In this document: one piece after another, positions 20,042 through 32,013 of the stretch
How positions within the stretch are numbered: the first letter of the stretch is position 1
How the letters are laid out: each line of letters opens with the position of its first letter
NCBI GenBank assembly: GCA_028554755.1
Contig: JAPTOF010000017.1
Span: 12,857,501-12,921,500 of the forward strand
Length of the DNA stretch: 64,000 nt
Reading direction: 5' to 3'
Source: Cordia subcordata
Taxonomy: Eukaryota > Streptophyta > Magnoliopsida > Boraginales > Cordiaceae
Notes under the pieces: model-generated
Database searches by the model: none
What the model was told of the DNA's origin: nothing
Seen by the model: only the letters and a program-made list of their open reading frames with translations
Made by a program: the position numbers and the translations under genes

Positions 20042-22667
20042 TTACAGCTTGACCTCCACGTCAACACCAGCAGGAAGGTCAAGCTGCATCAGAGAGTCGA
20101 TCGTTTGGGCAGTTGGGTAGAGAATGTCGATCAGGCGCTGGTGAGTTCTAATTTCGAAATGGAACCTGGCATCCTTGTGAACATGTGGGGATTTGAGGAC
20201 ACAGTAGACTCGCTTCTTGGTCGGTAGTGGCACCGGACCCATGGTTTTTGCATTGGTTGTCCTTGCAGCGTCCATTATCTGCTTGCATGAGTCCTCAATT
20301 AGAGGCACCCAGTATGACCTCAATTTGATTCTAATCTTCTGCTTCGGCGCAACCTGAAAATAGCAAGCTCCATGTGAGAAATTTCCAGTATAGCTGCTAG
20401 GAGAAGAAAAGAGTTGAGTTTGTTTTGGAAGAAGAAAAAGAGTATTCGGTTGATTATAGGAAGGCAACAACATTTCAGTTCCATGACATAGTGATAAGAA
20501 TTTTGCATGAGCCTCCCAAGACTATATTTATTACAAAAAGAATATCCTCGTATCGATTACATATATGACAGTTAGGTAAGAAGAGCTAAACATAATGTTA
20601 GAAGCCCAAGTCATACAAGCAACTAAAGCATAACCATATCCACGATTCCGGAGAGTGATAGAGACCAACTATTTAGAACTGAACATAGCTAATACCATGC
20701 AGTTTTTGGACTAAAATGAAAGAAGTAACGACCGCATAATCATTGAACCATTACAAAAACACGTCTAAAAATGCCCTAGGAGATTCTTTAGCTTACTAAA
20801 TAAATTTCTTCATGAAAAAGATAACCCTATTACTTGAAGTCCTCAGATGATTTGGCATTGTTCAAAACCACAGTGTTTGAGGTCTGCAATGAACACGAGA
20901 TTGAAGTTTAGGCTCATAGTACAATCAGTAGTGGAGATAAGTTCAGCATTATTATCTCCAAATATCTAATTCGTTTCTCTAAACAGGAATATGTTTGCTT
21001 AGATTATTTTGTCGTCAAACTGTGAAAACAAGAATATGTTAGCTTCACTCTACCCTGACCACCAACTTATGTACAACATTTCTCAATTCTCATTGAATAG
21101 CCAGGCACATACCAGAGACAAATATACATGATACACACTCTAAAATATAATGACAATCTAATACTCATGTACAGCAGGAAATGAGACAATTATTACAACC
21201 ACAAGAAGTCCAATGTTTACAATCTTCACATACCTTATATCCTTGGTTAGGACACAAAAATACATTTGAGCATAGAAAACTTAAAAACTAACAAGATTAT
21301 ACATGAGATGTTTTGAAATTTGAAGAATAAAGATCATGGTCAAACTAACAAGATTGTGGTGGGAATTAATGACTGAAAAATTTTGGTGGTAAAGATCCCT
21401 GCATAACATAGTAACATTATGACAATAATCTAATGGTTGTGAAACCATTCACACCATTTATCAGAACTGTATCAACAATTCATAAGCATTGGTTTACAGT
21501 CATAACATTACAGAATTATGACTTGATCCATTCCACTGAAACCTAGGTAGCACAGGTTGTATGTGAAAATATAAGCTGATAATTTCTTGTAAAATGGTGG
21601 GCAATATTTATCAGAATTAAGCATAAATTTACTCTAAACTTGAAATCAATTCCTACACACGTTTTATGGAAGCTATGGATACAATGTTGCAGAATGGCAT
21701 CAACGAGATGAGACAGTGATCTGCAGCTCATAGTGGGACTCTCAACATCATCCTGACTCGATAACTAAAGATGTTCTACAATTGTACATCTCCTAACCCA
21801 GTATAACGGATCAGGACGGATATATAAATACGTATAATTTTGTAGGCATGACATTTTGTTGCATAGAATTCAAAGCTTGAAATTGGACATGAAGAAGTTT
21901 CAGATTCCTTGAATAGAGTATCGTTCTAAGCTTCAAATCCCATACAACTAGACAACATTGCAATCACCAATGCAAATTCAAAACCAGCAACATCATGGTC
22001 CCTCACAAAAAACAGAAAACAATAACAAATTCCATGTACTTGTAACATGCTGATTCGCACGCACGCCACATTTGAGTACTAGGAAGACAACAACAATCAC
22101 AATCCAACATATCTACACACACATACACACATTAATAACAGCAATTCACATGCAAAAGCAAAGATTCAAACTTTTAACACCAAACTAATTCGCGAGCACG
22201 CCAAATGTAACTCGTCAAGAAACAATTAGAAACCATATAATTACAAAAATAACAAAAACCCTTAAAAAGATAAGCAAAAGAAAGACAAATCTTAATGCCA
22301 TTGACCTGGTCAGAATCAGCACCAACACTGAGTGTTGAAGCACCTGCAGCTTCACCCTACAATATAAAAACACACATAAAACAAAAAAGCTTATATAAAA
22401 TTAAGAAAGTGGCAATTAAATTATTAACCCAAAAGTGAGAAGAACGCTGCAAACCTCAACGCTAGTTTGTTGGGTTCCCAAGGCTTCAGGGGCTGCAGAG
22501 TGTCTTGAATTAGATGATGAAAGTGTAGAGGGCGTAAGGGTGTGAAGCTTTGCAGGCTTTGAGGGCACAGAGATTACAGAAAGCTTTGGTTTTGTGGAGA
22601 CAAGAGATGAATTGTTGCAGATTAGAAAATTTGTTGCAGAGAGTGATGAAGATGATATGGCTGCCAT
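20042..22667 (-). CDS. RPS10: Plastid 30S ribosomal protein S10, nuclear-encoded
   Basis: Three exons: 22667-22455 (71 codons), 22356-22306 (17 codons) and 20353-20042 (103 codons plus stop), all phase 0. The product is 191 aa, the length I recall for the Arabidopsis plastid protein. Residues 1 to about 50 are Ser/Thr-rich with few acidic residues, a plastid transit peptide. Exon 3 is the S10 domain: KIRIKLRSYW, AARTTNAKTMGPVPLPTKK, VHKDARFHFEIRTHQRLIDI, ending DLPAGVDVEVKL. S10 is in the head of the small ribosomal subunit; the variable loop PVPLPTKKRVYCVLKSPH is typical of bacterial-type S10. Intron 2 is about 1.95 kb and holds nothing else I recognise. Transcription is probably helped by the paired site II motifs at 22846-22864. 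Confidence 0.95.
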
Positions 22668-23702
22668 TGTTGTCCTTCACTAAAAGCTTGGATTTTTAGT
22701 GTCTCTCTATCTTCGAGCTAATATGCAGACGTTTATCCACAAAGAAATGGTTTTTTTTTTTTTCCTTTTTTTTCTTTTCCTTTCTAAAATGAGAAATATA
22801 AAGGAAAATTGTCATATGGGTTGATGAAACCTTGAATATGGATCAGGCCCAACAAAATTGGGCTTCACAGCAAGAAGCATCTAGTGAAAGTTAGTTGGAT
22901 TTGGACCTTTTATATTCAACAAAATTCTAAAATTCATAATCTCTTAACTAAATTTAATGTTTTCCTCTATCATGGTCTTCATGAAATTTAGGAGGGGGAA
23001 TAAAGATAGTCTCAATTAGTGATAATCTTGATTAGCTAGATACTAAAAATTTTCGAGCAAAAGTGGTTAATCATAGTGTTCGAAAAGTCTAGAAAGAGAA
23101 TGTCAACAATTTAATTATGTTTCTTATTTAATGAAAGTAAAATTGGAAAGAAATATCTTATTATTTATTTTCTTTAAATAAATTAAGCAAATATGTATAT
23201 GACATTAACTAGATAGAATGTTATTAAAAATTTGGAGTTTTGACAATATAAATTTGGGCAAACCAATAGCCCTATATTTTTTAAAATAGCTAATAACACT
23301 TTATATTTTCTCATTAATCCCCATTAGCAAAAAATAACGTTGAGCTGGCGTCTGATACATTATAGACAACATATGGGTTTTTTAATTATTTTAAAAAATA
23401 AAGAGGTACCGATATATTTTAACCAAACCACAGCATAATAATTTTCATTTCTGATCTTTGCATTAAGTAACTTACATCTTTAAATTAAACAACCCCATCT
23501 TTATGCTTCAATAATACATTTAAGTTCTTTGAGTGACATAAATGCATTAACATAACTGTTAGCTTCGATCATGCATCAACATGCTATCACCATAAACATT
23601 TCTTGCCTTTACCTCATTCCACAACCGGCCCTTCTAAACTCTCCACGTTACTGAAACTTCTCAGTTTGAACTTCAGAAAAGCACATCTTTTTGGGTGTGC
23701 CA
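22668..23702. other. Divergent promoter region between RPS10 and pectinesterase
   Basis: About 1 kb between two divergent genes. The RPS10 side carries the site II pair (separate entry) and a long T/C-rich run at 22750-22785. Near 23250-23340 is one end of a possible MULE-type element (GGGCAAACCAATAGCCC), whose partner end I cannot find. Confidence 0.5.
22846..22864. promoter_or_regulatory. Inverted pair of site II (TCP-type) motifs
   Basis: GGCCCA at 22846-22851 and TGGGCT at 22859-22864, about 180-200 bp upstream of the RPS10 start. Site II elements (TGGGCY) are known in promoters of plant ribosomal-protein and other growth genes, where TCP factors bind. The position and pairing fit, but use here is inferred. 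Confidence 0.5.
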
Positions 23703-26700
23703 ATGAAGTTAAGTGCTTATTCTTTAGGCTTATGGCTTATTGTTATCTTCTTAGTCATTGGTGTTGGCACTAAATTTGCTAGAGGTGGTGAAGATTACAT
23801 TACGTGGGATGACCTCAGGATTGATGATGGTGAAATTCGGAGGAGGTTGGATTTCGGAAATGAAGGTGATGATAGCGGACGAGTGATTCTGGTTGATCCC
23901 AATGGCTCTGGAGATTCCACCACAATCCAGGGCGCAGTTGATTTGGTTCCACTTCACAATTCACTCAGAGTGAAAATTTACATCCTTCCTGGCACATACA
24001 GGTAGTAGTAGTATACCTATCCCCAGGGATGCGGTGAGAACTGGGATCGAATACGGGTCTTGACTTACTTAGTGGTTAAGTTGTGGGGTAGTTCTTTCAC
24101 CTAAGATTTACCTATTAATGGTCAGACTGTCGGACTCCGACAAATTTTTAGTAGTCAAGCTCCGCCAACTAAATTTCATTTATATTAAAAAAAAAAAGAT
24201 AGTACCAATATACCTTAACATTAACACGATTTTTCTTTTGTTACGAAAACAAGTACTCTATTCGTTCCAAAAGATTAACGTATAAGTAATTCGGGTTCTT
24301 CGTTTAGCTTAATTAGTCATTTGTGCATGGAGTTATATGCATTGTCAAATTGTGAGACGTGCTCGAGGAAGTTACAAATTTAGAGCAGCCTTGGTAGTGG
24401 GATCTCTCACTCTCTTTGCTTCAACTGTTAACCTTTCACAATTACCTTTTTTTTCCTTTTTTTTTTTTTTGTTGACTTCATGGGAGGCTAAGGACTCGTT
24501 TGAATTGGTTTTGTTTTTTGTAAAATTTTTTTAAAGAAACTCTGTTTTGAAAAATTAAAAATTTTGACCTCTAAAAAAATTTGTAATAAAATTTCTTTTA
24601 GAATTTCAGTTTTTCCTGAGATCTAATTCAAATACTTATTGGTAAAAATATTTTTTTAACTTAAAAAAAAATTGTTTTTCCATTAAAAATAAAGAGTCAA
24701 TTCAAATAGGCACTAAGTTGGTTCTATGAAAATCGGTGGAATAGACGTAATACCACTTTTATCTTTCTCAAGTAAAATACTTAACTGATCTAGTGTCTAC
24801 TCCATTGTAGAAAATCGATAATTTGTTGTAGGACACAGTCTGCCAGCCAATGGATTTATTTGCTTTATTTTTTTTTTAAAAAAAAAATTTTCCTGCGGTG
24901 GATCATATCTCCCTGCTTTTTTACTCTTGAGACTGTAAATTGTAGATTTGTAATGCAGAGAAAAGGTGCATGTTCCGCAGTCCAAGCCATACATTTCATT
25001 CATAGGAGACGGAAACAGACCATTTGACACCGTTATTACTTGGAATAGCAAAGCCTCAGACAAGGATGAAAATGGCCAAGAAATGGGGACCTACAATTCG
25101 GCTTCTGTAGCCATAGACTCCGATTATTTTTGCGCCACAGGGATCACATTCGAGGTAATAATTACTAATGCTTAAAATTTTACAAACGACGAGTTGTAAC
25201 ACGTGTCATTATTGCATGTAGTTACCATATACGGAATGTTATATGGTAAACACCTGTGAATGTTATATTCACAGGTTGTATTTTTCTAAACAGTAGGGGA
25301 AAAAAAAATTCTAAATATCAACGTTTTGTTTCTCGTAACCTCTTCAGAATACAGTAGTTGCGGGTCCTGGAGAGGAGGGGAATCAAGCTGTGGCACTGAG
25401 AGTAGTGGGTGATAAAGCGGTATTCTACAGAGTCAGGATATTAGGAACTCAGGATACGCTTCTGGACCACCATGGGACGCACTATTATTACGAGTCCTAC
25501 GTCCGAGGATCCATTGATTTCATATGTGGCAATGCGAAATCACTCTACAAGGTGTCTCAATTCCTCTCATTTCCGTTTTTATAGCGAGTAAAGGACCAAA
25601 AACTTTGTCGAAATTACACGTTAAACATATATTGACGTAAGAACGCCGTAAGATTACAAGAATGCAACAGAAAGGTCTCCTGCCATGTTCTAGCATAGAG
25701 CAGAGAAAGCCACATTTTTTTTTTACAAATCACAAGAGTTAGGGCTGGTTTGAACTCTTTTTTTTTTTATTTATAATTTTTGAAGAAAAATACTTTTCTG
25801 AAAAGCAAACAATTCCGACTTCTAGAAAAGGCAACATTTGAGCTTTTTTTTAGAGTTTCAGCTTTTTTTAAAAGCTAACCCAAATAATTGTTGCAAAAAG
25901 TATTTGTTTTTCAAAGAAAAAAGTACTTTTTCCTACCGGAAAAAAAAAAAAAAATTTCTCAATAGGCCCTTATTATGCTGTTATGATGTTATATGATCTA
26001 TCTTGCAATTTTGACAAAAACACGTTATCATTTTCAAGTAATTTTGACAAAAACACGTTATCATTTTCGAGTAATCTTTCGGATCCTAACTCAGAAAGGG
26101 TATGTTGTGCAGGACTGTGTTCTCCGTTCAATAGCTGAAAAGCACGGAGCAATCGCAGCACAAAAAAGAGAGTCGCCAGAAGAGGATACAGGGTTCTCTT
26201 TTGTTCGTTGCAAAATTGGTGGAACTGGCAAGATCTTCCTGGGAAGAGCCTGGGGAAAATATTCGCGTACAATATATTCATACTGCAAAATTGCTGACAT
26301 TATAACTCCTTCAGGTTGGAGCATCATGGGCCAGCCACAATATCAAGAGTATGAATCGTTAAAATTTCATTTACCCTTTGTTACATACGAACTTGGATCC
26401 CTCAGACTTTCGTAACAATGTTAAAAGAAAATCTAATCCTGGTGAACTAATGACATATTTATGACAAAACGTTTTTATAAAGTCAAAGGAAAATCTAATC
26501 ATAGTGAACTAATGATATATTTATGACGAAACGTTTTTATAAAGTTCATCATCGTTAAATTATCCTCGTGCCCAAAAATTGTAACAAATGTTTGTTTTGT
26601 GTCTACAGGAGTGCAGTTTTTGGCGAGTATAAGTGCACAGGACAAGGAGCAGACAGAAGCCAACGAGTGCCATGGTCTAAATCTTTAAACGACAAAGAAG

Positions 26701-26756
26701 CAAGCCCTTTTCTGAAAATGGATTTCATAAATGGAGATCAATGGCTCAGACTATAA
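23703..26756 (+). CDS. Pectin methylesterase, QRT1-like, without PRO region
   Basis: Five exons: 23703-24001, 24959-25154, 25348-25551, 26113-26348 and 26609-26756, giving 360 aa. An in-frame ATG at 23691 would add four residues. Secreted enzyme that removes methyl esters from cell-wall homogalacturonan. Residues about 8-27 form a signal peptide, and the CE8 beta-helix domain starts near 60 with no inhibitor-like PRO domain (type II PME). Key sites are all present: GTYNSASV, QAVALR (Q178), QDTL (Q200, D201), DFICGNA (nucleophile D222; the usual Phe is Cys225), and GRAWG (R278, W280). The family looks closest to Arabidopsis QUARTET1, needed for pollen tetrad separation, from YITWDD near the start and the GDQWLRL C-terminus; this is from memory. 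Introns 1 and 3 each hold a MITE. Confidence 0.92.
24492..24713. mobile_element. Tourist-like MITE in pectinesterase intron 1
   Basis: 222 bp flanked by TAA at 24489-24491 and 24714-24716. The left terminus GGACTCGTTTGAATTGG matches the right terminus read on minus, GTGCCTATTTGAATTGAC. The TAA duplication and GTTTG-type inverted ends fit PIF/Harbinger MITEs. Non-coding. Confidence 0.65.
25742..25969. mobile_element. Tourist-like MITE in pectinesterase intron 3
   Basis: 228 bp flanked by TTA (25739-25741 and 25970-25972), with ends GGGCTGGTTTGAAC and, reversed, GGGCCTATTGAG. Internally it is rich in AAGTACTTTTT and its complement. Related to, but not identical with, the intron 1 element. Confidence 0.6.
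26007..26072. repeat. 33-bp tandem duplication in pectinesterase intron 3
   Basis: Two copies with period 33, starting at 26007 and 26040, differing by one base (AAGT against GAGT at the end). It lies 40-105 bp upstream of the exon 4 acceptor. Confidence 0.85.
26427..26550. repeat. 62-bp tandem duplication in pectinesterase intron 4
   Basis: Two copies with period 62, starting at 26427 and 26489, about 93% identical by eye; both contain GAACTAATGA and CGTTTTTATAAAGT. Confidence 0.85.
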
Positions 26757-27287
26757 GTTAACTGTACTAAAATGGTGCCTATTTCTTATGGTAGCCTAGT
26801 GTTATTTTCATACGGATCCGTTCATACTATTATGAGCGACAGAAACATCAAAAATATCTAAATGATGACAACAGAGAGCTTTAACAATGACATGATAATA
26901 ATTAGTAGAGGCTGGACTCATAATTCAAGTATTCATCAGTAGCTGTTACTGAAACATACATAGAAACAAACTAGAAAAGGAAGCATCATACCAGATGCAG
27001 GTCATTAGAGGGCTCCGAACGGAGTTCTCTCTCTCGCCAAATTGCTCAACCAAGCCAAACTAAGTCTTATCCCGCTAACTAGGATCGGCCATCTCTGCAA
27101 ATTCATAAACTATGAGTAAATTACCAGGACCGAGGATTTCTAACTTCCTTGCTATACACTACCAGTCACCAAGTCAAGAAAAGAAATCTAACATAAAATT
27201 ATGTACAACTTATCCTGACACCATCTCCACCACAATCCATAGCACTGCCGCTGCAACTCTAAGAAACCATAGGCCTCCACCATTACC
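26757..27287. other. Convergent spacer between pectinesterase and BAH-Agenet gene
   Basis: No gene. It should contain both 3' UTRs. 27045-27095 has a CAACCAAGCCAAACTAAGTC fragment resembling the sequence just 3' of SAT (13856-13918). Confidence 0.5.
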
Positions 27288-30200
27288 TCATCCCACCACT
27301 TCCATAAGTTCGCCTTTAGAACTGTCTCCACCAGTCTCATGTTCCACTAATTTGTCATCACTACTAGCCCTTCCATCATCTTCGTCAACCTCCATGTTAT
27401 CGGCATTGCCATCACCATCACTATGAGATTCATTAATAATTTTATTATCAGCTACAAGTTGACAGCCCACTTCCTTTTTCTCATCACATTCATCAATGTA
27501 ATTATCCTTGTGCTCTTTATCTTCTTCCTTTAACACTTGCTGCTCATTTATCAAGTCCGTATCTTTCAACGAGCCACCATTGTTTTCCATGCCACCTAGG
27601 TCATCTCTTTCCTCTTCAACAATATCGAGATTGGTACCAGTCGGAACTCCATTTTGTGTCAAAGGGGAACTATCAGACTTGGCCTCCTTAGTCGATGATA
27701 CAGAATGCTTGGCATCTACGCTGATGGCTGCAGATATGACCAAAAGAATGTTAGGATTCTCCTCAATGTCAACCCAGCGATCTCCCACCCAATCTCTTGA
27801 AACCCTGATGTTTGCTTTGGCTACACGTAGCAATAAGTTTTCACCTGTGGTCACCAAGAGAAAGAAAAGTAAGTTTTCTGACCTGTAGGTAAGAAAAGAT
27901 GTACAAGACAGTTTAAAAAGTGGAGGAAAGTGCAGCCATAGCCAGCAAACAGAGAAGTAAAGGAGGTTGTCTGTCGAAAGAAAACAAAAAACAATAATCA
28001 TACAAAGAGTTACCAGGACTATAAACTTGATAAGTTTCATTCTCGGAGTCGCAAGTGCCAGTAACAATCCCTTCCCACCAGCCATCACTCCACCAGGCAT
28101 CAACTGGAGTTCCAACCTTAATGACAAGATCACCTTGATGACAGGCTGCCGCAGGCCTGATTGTCAAGCGACCAGAAGATCTAATTCCAAGTTTATCAGG
28201 CCTGGCTAATCTACATGCCGGGATCCACTCCTATTTGGAGATAGTAAATGTTAAGTAAGTCTTCCCCTCAAGACCAATTTTCGGAACATAAAATCTAACC
28301 CGTTATAAGGGAAAACAAATATATAAAGAACCAATTCTAACTAATTTGAAAACTACGATTAACCTCTTGCTTGTTTTATACAAAATTAAACGTATGAAGA
28401 AGGGTATACATGTGCTGAGCATACCTCAAGATTGCCACAACCATCCTCATCCTTCACATCATAATATTGGATTTTAATCTGTCGTCGGGAGACCTCAAGG
28501 ACTGTACATCTGAACCAGCAACCTCGAATACCACTATCTTGGCATAAAAATTCAATCTTTTCATTAATCTTGAAAGTTGGAGCACGTGAAGTATGCTCCT
28601 CAACATGTTTCTGGGAGTTCAGTCTCCTGCCAAGTAAATCACACTTCAACTTCTGGTACAGTGGTCCATTTTGCATCATCTGATTCTCACTAAGATTTCT
28701 GGCCCTCTTATTATTTCTCACTTTTCCATCGTCCCCCGAGCTAAACTCTTCATCCTCAAAGAAATCAGGACTAAAGCATGAGAAAATCGGTTGATCATAA
28801 TAACCACGCAACTTACTTAACTTGAAAGGCTTTAACCGGTTGCTCTTAAATTGTCTAAAGCAAAAATGTAGCCTGGCCAACAGGTCATCTGGGAAAATGG
28901 TTGAACATTTATCATAATGCGCACGAGTTAAGACAATGGCAGGACCATCAACACACTCTGCACTTATGACCTGAGCAGAGGCTGTGATAAAAACTTCTTC
29001 GGGATGAGGATTTCGCAGAGAGACAGCTTCCTTGACTTCTCGATTATGGTGAAACCACCTGACCTTAACCTTTTTCTGGCCCTTTTTGTCTTCATACATG
29101 TCTTCTAGGTATGCAATATACCGATTCTCTTTTTCAGCCATGACGTAGACAAATGACTGTATCTGAATGTCATAAAAGAAGAGAATAAAATTCTTCCAAT
29201 TCAAAAAGCATTCGAGAAATATAAAGCAACAAGATTTACTCAAGAAATATAAATAAGCACATTAACATGTTCCCCACTTACAAAAGGGAATGACTCATAA
29301 ATCTAAAGCACAGTCAGAAAGGAAAATAAGCTAATTAACACATTCCCCACTTGTAAAAGGAAATGAGTCATAATTCTAAAACACAGACAAAAGGAATACA
29401 TTATAGAGGGAAATATAAAATTTACCATCCTCAGATATTTGTCATAAGAATGACATCCTATGGTCATTTTAATGTTTATGGGTTCTCCGAGAGCACATCA
29501 CAAGAGACATACCTTATCCTTAATGTTTGATTTTGAAGGGAACAGAAGAAATTCCAACATGGCAGCAGGGCAATTCATATTATTTTGGACAATATACAGA
29601 CTGTTGAAAGGCGGAGTTCACCTTGGCAAATAATTCTACGTCTTAAGGTAACACAGAGCTGATTATCATACAGGGGCAGCACCTTTTTGTGAACAAATAG
29701 GCTGATAAGGTTCAACTTCTGCTGTGCAAAGATCTAGTCATACAGGACATTATGCACCTCGATGGTACTGTTTCATCTATCGATAAGAGCTATACTTCTC
29801 TCCCACGAAAAGAATTTGAGATTCAAAGAGTACACATTATAACACATTGATACGATGACATGAAGGCTAACTCTTTGAAGTTCTTATGATGCATAAAATT
29901 CCTACTAGTCCTCATAGAGAAACACCTTTACTTCAGTAGACATTTTCCGCAAGAGAAGAAGAAATATATGCCTTAAATTGACCAGGAAAAAGAAATAGTT
30001 CATTTGAAATTGAATGTGAAAATTAATATTATAAGATTTGCTTGGACAATTATGAGCTTATGGCAAAATAAAGTTCATATTATCAAAATCATCTATGGCC
30101 CCATATATTATGCACTCTCCCATTCTACATTTTGAGTTGCTGACTGATAAAAATGCTTACCGCAATTGCAATCCCATTTCTGAGAAATGCAGGATAATGC

Positions 30201-31288
30201 TTGAGCTGTTTACCACATGTCCAAGCTACACCTGACCACATTATATCTGACTGTCTTCCTTTAAAGGTCCTTGTAAGACGGCCCTGTTAAGCAAGTTTGA
30301 TCAGCATACACAAAGCAACAATTATGTTATATGAATGAAGGAAGAGGTTAGAGGTAAACTGTACCTTATGATCTGGCACCACCATTTGTTCCGCATCTAT
30401 TCTTGAAACAGGATCTTCTCTTGGTGATTCTAAATTAGATTTGGGAAAGAAAAATATTGCTATTATGAAGTGAATTTTGACATTATATAAAGCAGTAATC
30501 TTAAACTACAGCCTCAATAGAAGCTCTTAAACAAGACAACCCCCGACTAAACAAAGTGCAAATTTCAGCCTTTGATAGAGTCAATGGAAGTGTTTACCAG
30601 TACCGAGGAGGCGTAACAATGTCCACAAGAATGTGGGTGGACAACTGTTCCTATGCCTCATTCAGTCAAATGCTTGCATGATATAGCTAGGTTATATTAA
30701 CTAAAAGTTAGCTGAATACATGTACTTAGGAGCTTCTTTTTTGGGGTGCGCATGAATAGATCTAAGTTAGAACAGGCTTCTCTATTTATTCAAAACGATT
30801 GAGATGATTGAATAGCCATTTGAAGCCTATAATTAGGAGTGTAAGTTCCAAAGATGCGCTTTTGGTCCACGTCTAACTTACGTAATCAATTACAGGAGAG
30901 GATCATTTCCAGCATGATTAAGAACCATAAAACAATTGAAAAACTCTGCAAAAACAAATACAAAAAGCAAAAAATGAGATTAGGCAACCATACTTGAGCA
31001 ATCACGCTGCCGATGTTGCTTTGACAGCATGGAAGTGAGCCAATTCACAACTTCTCTCCTTGATCTCCACCTGAATCCAGCTTGTGCAGAGTTCTCGGCC
31101 CCATAGGCTTTCAAGAATTCCTCAGAAACAACATAGAACATATGCCTAACACTTCTCTCAGTCCCCACAACTGCTAGAACTGACTCCCCTGCATTATCCT
31201 TCAGGAAATAATGAACTACCCTGTTGCCCCTCTCTTTCGAGACAAATTGCTCTTTCCACTCCACAAAATAGTTATCAGTTGAAGCCAT
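27288..31288 (-). CDS. BAH and Agenet/Tudor domain chromatin-reader protein
   Basis: Six exons: 31288-30994, 30429-30365, 30283-30161, 29162-28425, 28230-28014 and 27844-27288; 664 aa, all borders GT-AG and frame-consistent. The N-terminal module starts FVEWKEQFVSKERGNRVVHY. Residues about 165-290 form a BAH domain (RYIAYLEDMYEDKKGQKKVK, VRWFHHNREV, VFITASAQVISAE). Exons 4-6 carry tandem Agenet/Tudor-like folds (FLCQDSGIRGCWFRCTVLEV; VDAWWSDGWWEGIVTG). The last 130 residues are acidic and low-complexity, ending ELMEVVG. BAH and Agenet domains bind histone tails, so a nuclear reader role is inferred; I recall Arabidopsis At1g68580 with this architecture. The start is the first in-frame ATG after an in-frame stop. 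A four-codon uORF (31335-31321) lies just upstream. Confidence 0.9.
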
Positions 31289-31961
31289 ATCTATATCGAA
31301 AACACCACCTAGTTGATCTTTCAACACACCATCATAAGCCTAAAAGAAACCCTAATTTCAAAGCTCAAATTGCACCACAGATCAACTAGCACAAAAGGGC
31401 ATTCACCAACTACACTAAGCAGCCTTGAAAGCTTCAATCTTTCAGAAATTTAAGACCACAAGCTACAAACTTTATGATAAATTAAACCTGGAAAACCCTA
31501 AAAAGGACCCAAATTTTTCAAGTCCAACAAAGTCAAAGCAAAAATACATGAAACTTTGGCCTTTTGAAACCTTAATTGCCAAGCCGAGATTGCACCCCAG
31601 ACCAAATAGACAAAAGGGTCTTCACCAAATGCCACCAAAATTCCTAAAAAGCTCCAATCTTGCAGAGATTTGAGACCAAAAACCTACAACCTTGATAAAC
31701 AGTTCAACAACCAACAAAGTCAAAGCAACTCAAACAGACAAAAGCTATGGTCTTTTACTACAATTCCGCAAAGGACCCAAAAAAGTTCAAATCTTTTTGA
31801 TGCTTTATGAGAAGAAGATCATGATGTGGAGCCAAGATTATTTGTGGGTTGAACAAGTTTCACTGAGGATTCAAGTGAACAATGTTAGAAAAAAAGAATA
31901 TATCAGAGAAAACAGTTAATGGAGTTGCAGAGGTGTGGAGTAGTGTGTGTGTGCGTAGGGT

Positions 31962-32013
31962 GGTGTGGGGGAAGGGGGGGCTGGGGAGGTGGGAGGTGGG
32001 CGGTGGAGCGGTA
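31962..32013 (+). other. G-run tract with G-quadruplex potential
   Basis: About 50 bp on plus with six or more runs of three or more G, the longest about eight, separated by one to four bases. It lies about 670 bp upstream of the BAH gene start; a C-rich strand would be its template counterpart. Confidence 0.6.

Noticed and set aside
27508..27888. 126-codon plus-strand frame
   Set aside because: Antisense of the acidic C-terminal exon of the BAH-Agenet gene.
31425..31919. 82- and 75-codon plus-strand frames
   Set aside because: Lie in the leader and promoter of the divergent BAH gene, no motif; low-complexity Lys-rich translation typical of AT-rich DNA.
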